DNA of 64,000 bases from JADLBR01 sp964651705. Lineage in GTDB: Bacteria; Verrucomicrobiota; Verrucomicrobiia; JADLBR01. Where the stretch lies: NCBI GenBank assembly GCA_964651705.1, contig CAZYWZ010000001.1, forward strand, positions 66,656-130,655, given 5' to 3'. Both the position numbers and the translations under genes were made by a program. The notes beneath the pieces were generated by a model. The model searched no databases. It was not told the DNA's origin and was given only the letters and a program-made list of their open reading frames with translations. Below are positions 33,790 to 42,329 of this stretch, piece after piece (position 1 is the stretch's first letter; every line of letters starts with the position of its first letter).

Positions 33790-36700
33790 ATGAAAACCAC
33801 CATCACCCAAATCCTTGCGAACATCTTGACGCTCGTCATGACTGCGGCTGCCGCGGAGAAGAGCGGGCCTCCGCCGGCGCAGGACATCTTCGCGCAAATT
33901 GCGAGCCAGCGTGCCACCGAACGGCAGGCGACACTCGTCGAACCGCAGCCACCGGAGTTGCCGGACATCAGGTTGCCGTGGGCGGCGGAGGCGAGGCCGT
34001 TTGCGCCCGGCGACAAGCTCGATTCGGCGGAAAAGCTGCAGGCGGAGTTGGCTCGCCAGCGAAAGCACTACGAACCGTTCCTCGCCGATCTCGCCCCCAA
34101 ACTGCCGGACACGCGAATGGTTGTCCCGATCGAGAGTTTCGACTGGCGCGTGGAGTCGGAGCAGGACCGGAAGGACTTTGTCGGCACGCTGGCCGGTCAG
34201 GGCAAGTGGGAGCGGGTGCGCATTCCGCACTACGGCGCGCCGTTGGGCAAGGCGGTCACCTATTACCGCACCACGTTTCCGGTCACGCAGGCGATGCTCG
34301 ACCGGGGAGCGCTGTTCGTTCGCTTCGGAGCCGTGGATTACAAGGCGCACGTCTTCGTCAACGGCAACTTCCTCGGCTCGCACGAGGGCTTCTTCGCGCC
34401 GTTTGAGTTCGAGTTCACGCCGCAGGCGCGCATCGGCGAAAACGTCCTGGTGGTCAAAGTCGAAAACGATTTCATCCACATGGGCAGCCGCACCCAGGAA
34501 GATCCGAAGCAGTTCCAAGGCGAGAAGATCTATGCCGCCAGCGGCCTGGGCTACGATGATCCGGCCGTCGGTTGGCATCATTGCCCGCCCGGCATGGGGA
34601 TCTACCAGGGCGTGACCGTGGAAGCCCGCCCGCGCGTCCATCTGCACGACCTGTTTGTGCGCCCGCTGCCGGAGCAATCGCGCGCCGAGGCGTGGGTGGA
34701 GGTGTTCCAGTGCGACGTGCCGCCGGCGAACGTGGTGCTGGAGCTGGCGGTGTTCGGACAGAATTTCGCCCAGACCGTATTCACTGGGCGCCTGTTCAAT
34801 GGCCGCACCACCCTCTTCGGCGGCGTTGGGGACATGCCCAAGGCTGGTGAGGACACCTCCTGCCGCGTGGCCCGCGGCGTGAACTACTTCCGCGTGCCGT
34901 TCGACCTGCCAGAGTTCCGCGCGTGGGAATTGGAGTCGCCCTGGCTGTACCAGCTCCAGGTGAAACTTAGAGACAAATCCGGCCGCGTGCTCGATGTGCA
35001 GAAGCGGCAGTTCGGGATGCGTTCGTTCCGCATGGACGCGGCGGGCGAGCCGAAAGGCCGGATGTTTTTCAACGGTCGCCCCATCCGGTTGCGCGGCGCC
35101 AACACGATGGGGTTCGAACAGCAGGACGTGCTGCACGGCCGATTCGACCAACTGCGCGATGACATCCTGCTCGCCAAGATCTGTCACATGAACTTTCTCC
35201 GGCTCACGCAACGGCCCGTGCAGCCGGAGGTCTACGACTATTGCGACCGGCTCGGACTGATGACGCAAACCGACCTGCCGCTGTTCGGCGTGCTGCGGCG
35301 CACCCAGTTCGCCGAGGCGGTGCGGCAGGCGGAGGAGATGGAGCGGCTGATCCGCAGCCACCCCTGCAACGTCATGGTCAGTTACATCAACGAGCCGTTT
35401 CCCAATGGCCGCAACGAACCGCACCGCCATCTCACCCGGCCCGAGCTGGAGGCTTTCTTCACCGCTGCCGACCGCGTCGTGCTTCTGGCCAACCCGGACC
35501 GTGTCATCAAGGCCGTGGACGGCGATTACGACCCGCCGGGGCCAGGTCTGCCGGACAACCATTGTTATCCCGGCTGGTACAACGGCCACGGCGTGGACCT
35601 CGGCAAGTTGCATCAGGGCTATTGGCAGCGTGTGAAGCCCGGCTGGCTCTACGGCTGCGGCGAATTCGGCTCCGAAGGCCTGGACCCGGTCAACGTCATG
35701 CGCCGCTATTATCCCAAGGACTGGCTGCCCGCGTCCGCCGAGGAAGAACGCACGTGGACGCCCGACCGCATTGTGAACGCGCAGTCGGGCCGCTTCCATT
35801 ATATGTGGTTCGACACACAGTTCACGCTGGCCGAATGGGTGCAGGCGAGCCAGGCCCACCAGGCTTGGGTCACCCGCCTCATGACCGAGGCGTTCCGGCG
35901 CGACCGCAACATGAACACCTTCGCCATCCACCTGTTCATCGATGCCTTTCCCGCCGGCTGGATGAAGACCATCATGGACGTGGACCGCCAACCGAAGCCA
36001 GCCTACTTCGCCTACCGCGAGGCCCTGACGCCGCTGGCGGTCAATCTCCACAGCAACCGTAAAGCCTTCTTCTCCGGAGAAACCGTCCGCGTTGCCGCTT
36101 GGGTGTGCAACGATCTCAACGAAACTCCGCAGGGCGCGAAGCTGCGTTACCAGGTCGAAGCGCGAGGTCAAGTCGTTCACGCCGGAGCCGCGCCGGCCCA
36201 AGCACGGGCCTGCGACAGCGCCTTCCAAGGCTGGCTGGACTTTGCTGCGCCCGCCGCGACCAACCGCTCCAGCCTGACGGTGCGCCTCGGCCTCTTCGAC
36301 GCCAAGGGACAGTTGCTTCACGACACCGCGCTCACCCTTGATCTTCTCCCGGCCGCGCCCGCGCCGGAGAAACGGAGCGTGTTGGTGATCGGCGACCCCA
36401 ATGGCAAAGCCGCCAAGCTCGCCGCCGAGCTTGGGCTGGAGCCGTTGTTCACGGGCGAGCCGGTTTCCACCAGCGTCATCCTGATCGACAACCTCAAAGC
36501 CTTCGGAGCTGCCGAACCAGCGATCACGCGCGCCGTGCGCGCCGGTGCCAAAGCCGTGTTCATTGAACTGCCTCCCGGCACCCATCCGATTGCGGGCCAC
36601 CGGGTCACCATCGAGCCCGCCGGCATGAGGCCCCGCCATTTTGTGTCGCGGGCCACCGGCCATCCGTTGGTCGAGGGTTTCGCGCCGGACGACTTCAAGT

Positions 36701-36969
36701 TCTGGTTCGACGCCGCAGCCGGTGGTGTCCGGCCCCTGCTGGCCACTGTGTTCCAAGCGCCCGGTTGGAAGCCCGTGCTGCTTTCCGGCCAAGGCGACTG
36801 GGCTGGTAACTGGGGTCCCGCCTTCGCCGCCGCCGAGAATGCCGAAGGCCACGGAAGCTGGTTCCTCTGCCAGGTGTCTCTCCAAGGCCGCCTTACGGGC
36901 AACCCGCCCGCGCACCTGTTCGCCCAGCGGTTGCTGACACCATCGCGGAAATCACAGGAGTCGCCATGA
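33790..36969 (+). CDS. large secreted GH2 glycosidase
   Basis: 1059 residues; leader MKTTITQILANILTLVMTAA. After an unusual 100-residue N-terminal segment comes the GH2 jelly roll (VTYYRTTFPVTQAML, YKAHVFVNGNFLGSHEGFF), Ig-like domain and barrel (RMFFNGRPIRLRGANTMGF). The acid/base is E535 in VMVSYINEPF and the nucleophile E625 in LYGCGEFGSEGL. The last 200 residues (EKRSVLVIGDPNGKAAKLAAE, VILIDNLKAFG, VFIELPPGTHP) look like a glutamine-amidotransferase-like flavodoxin fold, rare on GH2 enzymes. The stop overlaps the next gene (ATGA). Confidence 0.9.
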   Translation: MKTTITQILANILTLVMTAAAAEKSGPPPAQDIFAQIASQRATERQATLVEPQPPELPDIRLPWAAEARPFAPGDKLDSAEKLQAELARQRKHYEPFLADLAPKLPDTRMVVPIESFDWRVESEQDRKDFVGTLAGQGKWERVRIPHYGAPLGKAVTYYRTTFPVTQAMLDRGALFVRFGAVDYKAHVFVNGNFLGSHEGFFAPFEFEFTPQARIGENVLVVKVENDFIHMGSRTQEDPKQFQGEKIYAASGLGYDDPAVGWHHCPPGMGIYQGVTVEARPRVHLHDLFVRPLPEQSRAEAWVEVFQCDVPPANVVLELAVFGQNFAQTVFTGRLFNGRTTLFGGVGDMPKAGEDTSCRVARGVNYFRVPFDLPEFRAWELESPWLYQLQVKLRDKSGRVLDVQKRQFGMRSFRMDAAGEPKGRMFFNGRPIRLRGANTMGFEQQDVLHGRFDQLRDDILLAKICHMNFLRLTQRPVQPEVYDYCDRLGLMTQTDLPLFGVLRRTQFAEAVRQAEEMERLIRSHPCNVMVSYINEPFPNGRNEPHRHLTRPELEAFFTAADRVVLLANPDRVIKAVDGDYDPPGPGLPDNHCYPGWYNGHGVDLGKLHQGYWQRVKPGWLYGCGEFGSEGLDPVNVMRRYYPKDWLPASAEEERTWTPDRIVNAQSGRFHYMWFDTQFTLAEWVQASQAHQAWVTRLMTEAFRRDRNMNTFAIHLFIDAFPAGWMKTIMDVDRQPKPAYFAYREALTPLAVNLHSNRKAFFSGETVRVAAWVCNDLNETPQGAKLRYQVEARGQVVHAGAAPAQARACDSAFQGWLDFAAPAATNRSSLTVRLGLFDAKGQLLHDTALTLDLLPAAPAPEKRSVLVIGDPNGKAAKLAAELGLEPLFTGEPVSTSVILIDNLKAFGAAEPAITRAVRAGAKAVFIELPPGTHPIAGHRVTIEPAGMRPRHFVSRATGHPLVEGFAPDDFKFWFDAAAGGVRPLLATVFQAPGWKPVLLSGQGDWAGNWGPAFAAAENAEGHGSWFLCQVSLQGRLTGNPPAHLFAQRLLTPSRKSQESP

Positions 36970-39938
36970 ACACCACCATCACCCGAATCATCGTGACAGC
37001 CCTGGCGTTCCTGACCGCCGCCTGCATCCTGCCGCCCTGCGCTGCGGGCGCGGAGCGCGTGGCTTTCGAGTTATCGTTAGGCGTCGCCGACCAGGACTCG
37101 ACAGCCTGGGACGGCGAACTGCGCTGCCCGGAAGGCCTCAGCATCGAGAGCGCGGGGATCCTCGATCTCTACCCGAAGGACCGTGGCGGTGTCGCGCTGC
37201 CTTCCGCGCGGCTGGCGCAGTGGGCCGGCGGCAGCAAGTGCGAGGTCATGCGATCCCATCGCTATGTGGGCGCCAACATCGTGCGCGATCCGAAGGGCGA
37301 GCCCTTGCGGTTCCCGCTGATGCCATACGGCATGATGATCCAGTCGGCCGGCAGCGTAGAGACGCCAGTGACCATCGCCACCAAAGAGCACGGCCAGTTC
37401 GAGTTCGCGCCCGGCGACCTGAAGTACGGGCAGCCGGCGACGTTCCTCGACGGCCGCGCGAGCGTCGCGCGGGCCGTCGCAACCGTGGCGCTCGGGACGT
37501 GCACGGGCGAGAACGGCGCCATCCGCTACAACGACTTTCCCACCGTCTGTGCCGATCCCGACGGCGGCGCCTGGATCGCTTACATTGCTTACACCGGCAG
37601 CGATTCGCCACGGCTGTCGCTGAAGGAAGAACCGAAGGAGTTCGGTCACTTTCGTCAGGCGGCATACAACGACCAACTGCTGGTGGTGCGGGAACAGGGC
37701 GGCGTGTATTCCCAGCCGGTTGCGATCACCGCGCCGGGGTTGGACCTGTTGGCACCGGCCATTGCGTGCGAACGCAGTGGGCGGACGGCGGCCTTCTGGT
37801 CCCAAGGGACGGCGGGCAACTGGGATCTCTATGTGAGCGTGCGTGGCAAGGGCGCTTGGAGCGCGCCGGTCCGCCTGACGACGGAGGCGGGCCCGGATAT
37901 CTATGCCGCCGCGACGTCCGCCGGCGACGACATCTGGGTGGCGTGGCAGAGTTTCCGCGGGGGAATCTCGCGAATTTTGCTCGGCCGGTTGCGCGCCGGT
38001 GGGGCCGGGCTGGAGCCGGTGGTTGAGGTTACCGACGGCACCGCCAATTGCTGGCGACCCGCCCTTGCGGCGGACGGCCAAGGAAACCTCGCTGTGGCGT
38101 ACGACACCTATGCCAAAGGCGATTATGATGTGCGGTGTGCGTTGGTTTCGCCCGAGGGCGTGGTGCAGCGGGAGATAGCCGTGGCCGCATCCCTGTGTTA
38201 CGAAGCGCATGCCAGCGTCGCGTATGACCCGCTCAACCGCCTGTGGATCGCGTGGGAGGAAGCCGGAGAGAACTGGGGCAAGGACTTCAGCAACAACAAA
38301 GCGATCAAGCGGCTTCCCGGTGAACCGGTCGAAGGCCAGCGCACCTTGCGCCTCGCCTGCTGGTCGGGCGGACGCCTGCTGACGACGAAGACGCCGGTGG
38401 AAACGCTGTTGCCGTTGCAGCAGAACATACTCACAAGCTTCGAGAAGAATCCCGTCCACACCCGCGAGAGCCTGTTCCGGGACAGCCGACGCTACGCCTT
38501 TTATCCGAAGCTGGCCTGCGGCAGCGATGGACGCATCTATCTAGCCTACCGGCAGCACGATTACCTGCCGGACCGCTCGATGGCCAACCAGACCATCTGG
38601 TCCGACTCTGTCGCGGTGTACGAAGGCGATCAGTGGCTACGGCCCGTTCGCGTCGCCGGCTCCAACGGTCAGCGGCACTCGGCCCCGGCCATCTGCGCGG
38701 TGCCCGGCGGCGTTGTCTTGGCGTGCGCCGGTGATGGCCGGGCTTCCAACGGGCTGGGCGCCTGCGACCGCCTGCAGAACGTCCGCAGTGGCCGGCTGAG
38801 CATCGGGCCTGCCGGACCCGCTCCTGTGCTGGTGCCGCTGCCCACGGCTGAACCCCCGGCCATTCCACTTTCGGTGGCAGCCGAGCGTGCGGCAGTGCGA
38901 CGGATGCGGGACTACCGCGTTACCGTCGCCGGTCAACCGTTGCGAATCCTGCGCGGCGACACCCACCGGCATACCGCCTTTTCCGCCGACAGCGCCATCA
39001 ACGACGGCTGCATCGAGGATGCCTTTCGTTACGCGCTGGATGCCGCCGCGTTGGATTTCCTGAGCAACGGCGACCACGACAACGGCGGCAGCGAGTACGC
39101 GTGGTACCTCACCCAGAAGTTCTACGACGTCCATGATCTGCCGGCCGCATTCGTGCCGATGTTCGGCTACGAGCGCAGCCGCGGCGAAAGCGGCATCGGC
39201 GGCCATCGCAACGTGCTTGTGGCCGAGCGGGGCATCCGCGTTCTGCCGGCGTGGAAGCAGGAGCAAGCCGATGCCGCCGGCTCGGTGTTCGATACCCAGA
39301 TGCTGTTCCGCTTTCTACGCCACTTCGGCGGGGTCAGCATCCCGCACACCATCGGCACGCATGCCGGTCCCAACTTCGTGGACTGCGCGCCCGACGTGGA
39401 TCCCGTGGTCGAGATCTACCAGGGCGCCCGCGATGCCTACGAATATCCGGGTTGTCCCCGAGGCATCAAGACTGGCAATGATCGCGGGTTCTTCTGGAGC
39501 CTGCTGAAGGCCGGCAGGAAATACGGCGTCATTGCCAGCTCGGACCACACCTCGACGCACATGAGCTACGCCATGCTCTACGTCAGCGAGATGAGCCGCA
39601 GCGGCGTGCTCGATGCCCTGCGCCGCCGGCACTGCTACGCCGCCACCGACAACATCCTGCTCGATGTGCGCGTCGGCGACAACCACATGATGGGGGATGC
39701 CTTCACCAGCAGCGGCGTTCCGGTGTTTCGCATCCATGCCGTCGGCACGGGCCCGATCAAGCAGATCGACATCATCCGCAACGCCGAGATCGTGACGACC
39801 CTGCCCGTCGGCCAGAGCGCCGTCCAGACGGAGTGGACCGATGACATGCCCCCGGCCGGTGAGGCCACCTACTACGTACGCGTCCTTCAGGACGACGGCG
39901 AACTCGCATGGGGATCGCCGATGTGGCTCAAGAGATGA
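36966..39938 (+). CDS. secreted beta-propeller plus CehA/McbA-type PHP metallohydrolase
   Basis: 990 residues, coupled to the GH2 gene by ATGA and with GGAG before the start. Leader MNTTITRIIVTALAFLTAACIL could be a lipoprotein signal. Residues about 150-620 have repeated propeller-like blades (GAWIAYIAYTGSDSPRLSL, RTAAFWSQGTAGNWDLYVS, DIWVAWQSFRGGISRILLG, NRLWIAWEEAGENWG). From about 655 a PHP-type metal site follows: LRILRGDTHRHTAFSADSAIND, DFLSNGDHDNGG, VSIPHTIGTHAGPNF and YGVIASSDHTSTHMSYAML. DUF3604/CehA-McbA relatives hydrolyse esters or phosphates. The propeller probably binds glycans. Last gene of the 16.5-40 kb run. Confidence 0.85.
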   Translation: MNTTITRIIVTALAFLTAACILPPCAAGAERVAFELSLGVADQDSTAWDGELRCPEGLSIESAGILDLYPKDRGGVALPSARLAQWAGGSKCEVMRSHRYVGANIVRDPKGEPLRFPLMPYGMMIQSAGSVETPVTIATKEHGQFEFAPGDLKYGQPATFLDGRASVARAVATVALGTCTGENGAIRYNDFPTVCADPDGGAWIAYIAYTGSDSPRLSLKEEPKEFGHFRQAAYNDQLLVVREQGGVYSQPVAITAPGLDLLAPAIACERSGRTAAFWSQGTAGNWDLYVSVRGKGAWSAPVRLTTEAGPDIYAAATSAGDDIWVAWQSFRGGISRILLGRLRAGGAGLEPVVEVTDGTANCWRPALAADGQGNLAVAYDTYAKGDYDVRCALVSPEGVVQREIAVAASLCYEAHASVAYDPLNRLWIAWEEAGENWGKDFSNNKAIKRLPGEPVEGQRTLRLACWSGGRLLTTKTPVETLLPLQQNILTSFEKNPVHTRESLFRDSRRYAFYPKLACGSDGRIYLAYRQHDYLPDRSMANQTIWSDSVAVYEGDQWLRPVRVAGSNGQRHSAPAICAVPGGVVLACAGDGRASNGLGACDRLQNVRSGRLSIGPAGPAPVLVPLPTAEPPAIPLSVAAERAAVRRMRDYRVTVAGQPLRILRGDTHRHTAFSADSAINDGCIEDAFRYALDAAALDFLSNGDHDNGGSEYAWYLTQKFYDVHDLPAAFVPMFGYERSRGESGIGGHRNVLVAERGIRVLPAWKQEQADAAGSVFDTQMLFRFLRHFGGVSIPHTIGTHAGPNFVDCAPDVDPVVEIYQGARDAYEYPGCPRGIKTGNDRGFFWSLLKAGRKYGVIASSDHTSTHMSYAMLYVSEMSRSGVLDALRRRHCYAATDNILLDVRVGDNHMMGDAFTSSGVPVFRIHAVGTGPIKQIDIIRNAEIVTTLPVGQSAVQTEWTDDMPPAGEATYYVRVLQDDGELAWGSPMWLKR

Positions 39939-40048
39939 TCAAGATCATTCAACCGCTTGCCAGGTGACCGGGCAACGAAATGATCGGTGACCAAACGGTG
40001 AAACGACAGATTCCTAGACCACGCACTCATTCGCGGGATTGACGAAAC

Positions 40049-40069
40049 TGTGAAAATGTGAAAGTGTGA
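40049..40069 (+). promoter_or_regulatory. three TGTGA repeats at 8-bp spacing before a RHH antitoxin
   Basis: TGTGA starts at 40049, 40057 and 40065, an exact 8-bp period, ending 7 bases before the antitoxin ATG. Ribbon-helix-helix proteins such as MetJ and Arc-type repressors bind tandem sites of about 8 bp, so this is a likely autoregulatory operator. TTGACG at 40039 may be the -35. The rest of the 138-base gap shows nothing. Confidence 0.5.
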
Positions 40070-40076
40070 TGGCGTC

Positions 40077-40340
40077 ATGAAGAACATCACCGTCAGCATC
40101 GACGACGAGCTCTATCGGGCGGCTCGCATCAAGGCGGCGGAGGAGTCCACGTCCATCTCCGGCCTGTTCAAGGCCTTCTTGATCCGCCTCACCAGCGACG
40201 AGTCAGCCGAGACCCGGTTTCAGCGGCTCGCCCGCGAGGAGCAGGAGCTTCGTGCCGAACTCCGCGCCCGCCGCATCGGCCTCAGCCCCGCCCACAACCT
40301 GACCCGCGCCGAACTCCACGACCGCGATGCGCTTCGTTGA
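40077..40340 (+). CDS. ribbon-helix-helix antitoxin (VapB-like)
   Basis: 87 residues. MKNITVSIDDELYRAARIKAAEESTSISGLFKAFL is a ribbon-helix-helix motif: one DNA-contacting strand (ITVSID) and two helices. The charged C-terminal half (FQRLAREEQELRAELRARR) is the probable toxin-binding arm. It overlaps the PIN toxin by 14 bases. Confidence 0.85.
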   Translation: MKNITVSIDDELYRAARIKAAEESTSISGLFKAFLIRLTSDESAETRFQRLAREEQELRAELRARRIGLSPAHNLTRAELHDRDALR

Positions 40341-40740
40341 TACCAACATCCTCGTTTACTCGCTCGATCTCGGACCCTCCCAGCCCGAGAAAACGGCGAT
40401 CGCCCTGGAAATCCTGAGCCAAACCGACATCGCCCTCTCCGTGCAGGTGCTTCAGGAATTCTACGTTCAGGCCACCCATCCCCGCCGCCCCGATGCCCTG
40501 CCGCACGACCTCGCGGAGCGGCTCATCCAGAAATGGCTGCGCTTCCGCATCCAGGAAAACACCGTCGCCGTCCTCCAGTCCGCCCTCAGTCTGAAGCAGC
40601 GCTTCCAAACCTCCTTCTGGGACGCCGTCATTCTCGCCGCCGCCAAAGCCGCCCGCTGCGGGCAACTCCTCACCGAAGACCTCAACCACGGCCAGGACTA
40701 CGATGGCGTGGTGGTGGTGAATCCGTTTTTGTCCGCGTAG
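40327..40740 (+). CDS. PIN-domain ribonuclease toxin (VapC-like)
   Basis: 137 residues. MRFVDTNILVYSLDLG carries the first Asp; Glu follows in SVQVLQEFYVQATHP, Asp in QTSFWDAVILAAAKAARC and Glu/Asp in QLLTEDLNHGQDY. The full PIN set and the overlapping antitoxin make a functional RNA-cleaving toxin likely. Directly downstream lies an 880-base repeat-rich gap. Confidence 0.9.
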   Translation: MRFVDTNILVYSLDLGPSQPEKTAIALEILSQTDIALSVQVLQEFYVQATHPRRPDALPHDLAERLIQKWLRFRIQENTVAVLQSALSLKQRFQTSFWDAVILAAAKAARCGQLLTEDLNHGQDYDGVVVVNPFLSA

Positions 40741-40788
40741 CCAACCGACTGCGCCATCCTCCGCCCGCTTTGACCGCTATCGGGGTCG

Positions 40789-41034
40789 CGTCAAGGGCTG
40801 ACCCCCTTGGCCCCCCCGTTCGCTTGGGAGGGACGCCGGCCCCGGCGTCCGCGGGCCACCAGAATGCGGGCCACCAGAATGCGGGATGCCTCGGCCGACC
40901 CGGCCCGCGAGGCCGCGGGCCCTCCCAAACATGGCTTAACTTAGCGCCATTCAGGGCTGACCCCATGCGCCCCATGCGCGCCTGACCCCATGGGCCCAGA
41001 TCGCTTGCCGGTCCGCTTGACATGCGTCCCGGTG
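40789..41034. repeat. 246-bp direct repeat, copy 1
   Basis: It begins CGTCAAGGGCTGACCCC (a REP-like end) and runs to CATGCGTCCCGGTG. Inside are two tandem GCGGGCCACCAGAAT units, GGCCCGCGAGGCCGCGGGCC, and CAGGGCTGACCCC followed by CCCCATGCG twice. It ends near a TTGACA. The copy at 41361 differs by one base (C40834 versus T41406). No plausible gene; the open frames read only the repeat. Confidence 0.9.
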
Positions 41035-41091
41035 CGAGCCAGGGGGTCAGCCCTTGACTATGTGCGAGCCAGGGGGTCAGCCCTTGACTAT
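41032..41091. repeat. two 30-bp tandem copies at a REP-like left end
   Basis: GTGCGAGCCA followed by the REP end GGGGTCAGCCCTTGACTAT occurs at 41032-41061 and again from 41062. Only the second copy continues into the full element at 41073-41163. It resembles the flank-plus-end duplications at the RAYT, but includes more of the terminus. Confidence 0.85.
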
Positions 41092-41163
41092 TGACGGTGG
41101 CGCCCGAACTCGAATCGTCGGAAAATCACTCCCGGCCTTGTGTCAATTGTCAAGGGCTGACCC
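41073..41163. mobile_element. 91-bp non-autonomous REP/MITE-like element
   Basis: Termini GGGGTCAGCCCTTGACTA and inverted TTGTCAAGGGCTGACCC enclose a core with CGAATCGTCGGAAAATCAC, matching 23260-23351 closely. After it, 17-bp units TGACCCGCCTGCCACTG (41158-41174) and TGAACCGCCTGCCACTG (41175-41191) are tandem with one difference. Confidence 0.8.
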
Positions 41164-41226
41164 GCCTGCCACTGTGAACCGCCTGCCACTGCTCAAATGG
41201 CCACCACGCTGCAGCCCGCATTGAAA

Positions 41227-41246
41227 GCGGTGCGCGGACGCACCGC
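41227..41246. repeat. perfect 8-bp hairpin with CGGA loop
   Basis: Arms GCGGTGCG and CGCACCGC enclose CGGA. It is followed by ACTCC, and lies in a non-coding stretch between two REP-derived blocks. Nothing else is recognised between 41192 and 41360. Confidence 0.6.
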
Positions 41247-41360
41247 ACTCCAGGGCGCTGCGCGCGAAATCTGTCGAAGTGGTAGGGTGCATCTATCCCC
41301 ACGAGTCCTCTATCGCGCCACGCGATCAGCCCGGGCGGCGGTTCGCTTTGGGCAACACGC

Positions 41361-41606
41361 CGTCAAGGGCTGACCCCCTTGGCCCCCCCGTTCGCTTGGG
41401 AGGGATGCCGGCCCCGGCGTCCGCGGGCCACCAGAATGCGGGCCACCAGAATGCGGGATGCCTCGGCCGACCCGGCCCGCGAGGCCGCGGGCCCTCCCAA
41501 ACATGGCTTAACTTAGCGCCATTCAGGGCTGACCCCATGCGCCCCATGCGCGCCTGACCCCATGGGCCCAGATCGCTTGCCGGTCCGCTTGACATGCGTC
41601 CCGGTG
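41361..41606. repeat. 246-bp direct repeat, copy 2
   Basis: This is nearly identical to 40789-41034, displaced by 572 bases, with one substitution seen. Its end carries TTGACA (41589-41594), which with TACAAC (41610-41615) forms a weak promoter for the next antitoxin gene. Recombination between the copies would delete the 572-base segment between them. Confidence 0.9.
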
Positions 41607-41623
41607 TCTTACAACTTAGCCAT

Positions 41624-41833
41624 ATGAGCACGACACTGACCATTCGCCTTCCCGATGATCTGGCCCAGTCCGTGGAGGCGCAGGCGAGGTTGACGGGGCG
41701 TTCACAGGGCAGCCTGGTCAAGGAGGCCATCGAGCGGCATTTGTTGCCAGGGCGCAAGCCGTTCATGCGGCTCGCGGGGATTTTGGAGGGGCCGCCGGAT
41801 CTGTCTCGGCGAAAGGGGTTTTCGCGCCCATGA
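41624..41833 (+). CDS. ribbon-helix-helix antitoxin (VapB-like)
   Basis: 69 residues from ATG 41624. MSTTLTIRLPDDLAQSVEAQARLTG and RSQGSLVKEAIERHLL make a ribbon-helix-helix dimer motif. The tail FMRLAGILEGPPDLSRRKGF is the expected toxin contact. Its stop overlaps the toxin ATG (ATGA). The open frame upstream runs through the direct repeat and is rejected. Confidence 0.85.
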   Translation: MSTTLTIRLPDDLAQSVEAQARLTGRSQGSLVKEAIERHLLPGRKPFMRLAGILEGPPDLSRRKGFSRP

Positions 41834-42228
41834 GGGGGCTCGCGGACACCGGCTTCATCGTGGCGTTCCTGAATGGGAGGGATCGGCACCATGGCTGGGC
41901 GGTCGGGGTAGCGGCTGGGGTGGACGAACCCCTGTTGACCTGTGAGGCAGTGCTCGCGGAGGCGGCGTTCCACGTCGGTTCTGTCGGCCACGTTTTGGCC
42001 CTCATCGATACGGGCCTATTAAGGGTGGATTTTGATTTCGTCGGATGCCTATCGAGGATTGCGGCGCTGGCGCGTCGATATGCCGATCGTGCCCCGGACC
42101 TTGCGGACCTGTGCCTGATCTGTCTCAGCGAGCGTTTCCCGGCGCATCCGGTGGTCACGGTGGATGGCGATTTCCGGATCTATCGGCGCCACCAGCGCCA
42201 GACGATCCCCGTGGTCATGCCCGAGTGA
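41830..42228 (+). CDS. PIN-domain ribonuclease toxin (VapC-like)
   Basis: 132 residues. LADTGFIVAFLNGRDRHHGW supplies the first Asp, LTCEAVLAEAAFHV the Glu, APDLADLCLICLSE further Asp residues and VVTVDGDFRIYRRH the last. It is the PIN type common with RHH antitoxins. Coupled to the antitoxin by ATGA. The sequence appears intact. Confidence 0.9.
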   Translation: MRGLADTGFIVAFLNGRDRHHGWAVGVAAGVDEPLLTCEAVLAEAAFHVGSVGHVLALIDTGLLRVDFDFVGCLSRIAALARRYADRAPDLADLCLICLSERFPAHPVVTVDGDFRIYRRHQRQTIPVVMPE

Positions 42229-42329
42229 CCGGCGGCGGGATGGGCGAGGCGCGCGCCTGGCGCAGACGCCGCACGAAACGCGCTGTGGGCCGCCTGTCTG
42301 AGGCATGGGGTCAATCCTGTGACACCCCC

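Noticed and set aside
33301..36915. 1204-codon reverse open frame
   Set aside because: It is antisense to the GH2 enzyme with both catalytic motifs; composition is of shadow type.
16510..39938. Fucoidan utilisation locus
   Set aside because: GH29 is present but no sulfatase, GH107/GH168 or transporter was found, so the narrower name is not supported.
40682..41023. 113-codon reverse open frame across the 246-bp repeat
   Set aside because: Its sequence is the repeat itself and a similar frame appears at the second copy; no motif.
40789..41606. CRISPR-like array
   Set aside because: The repeats are two long blocks and short tandem units with no regular spacers and no cas genes.
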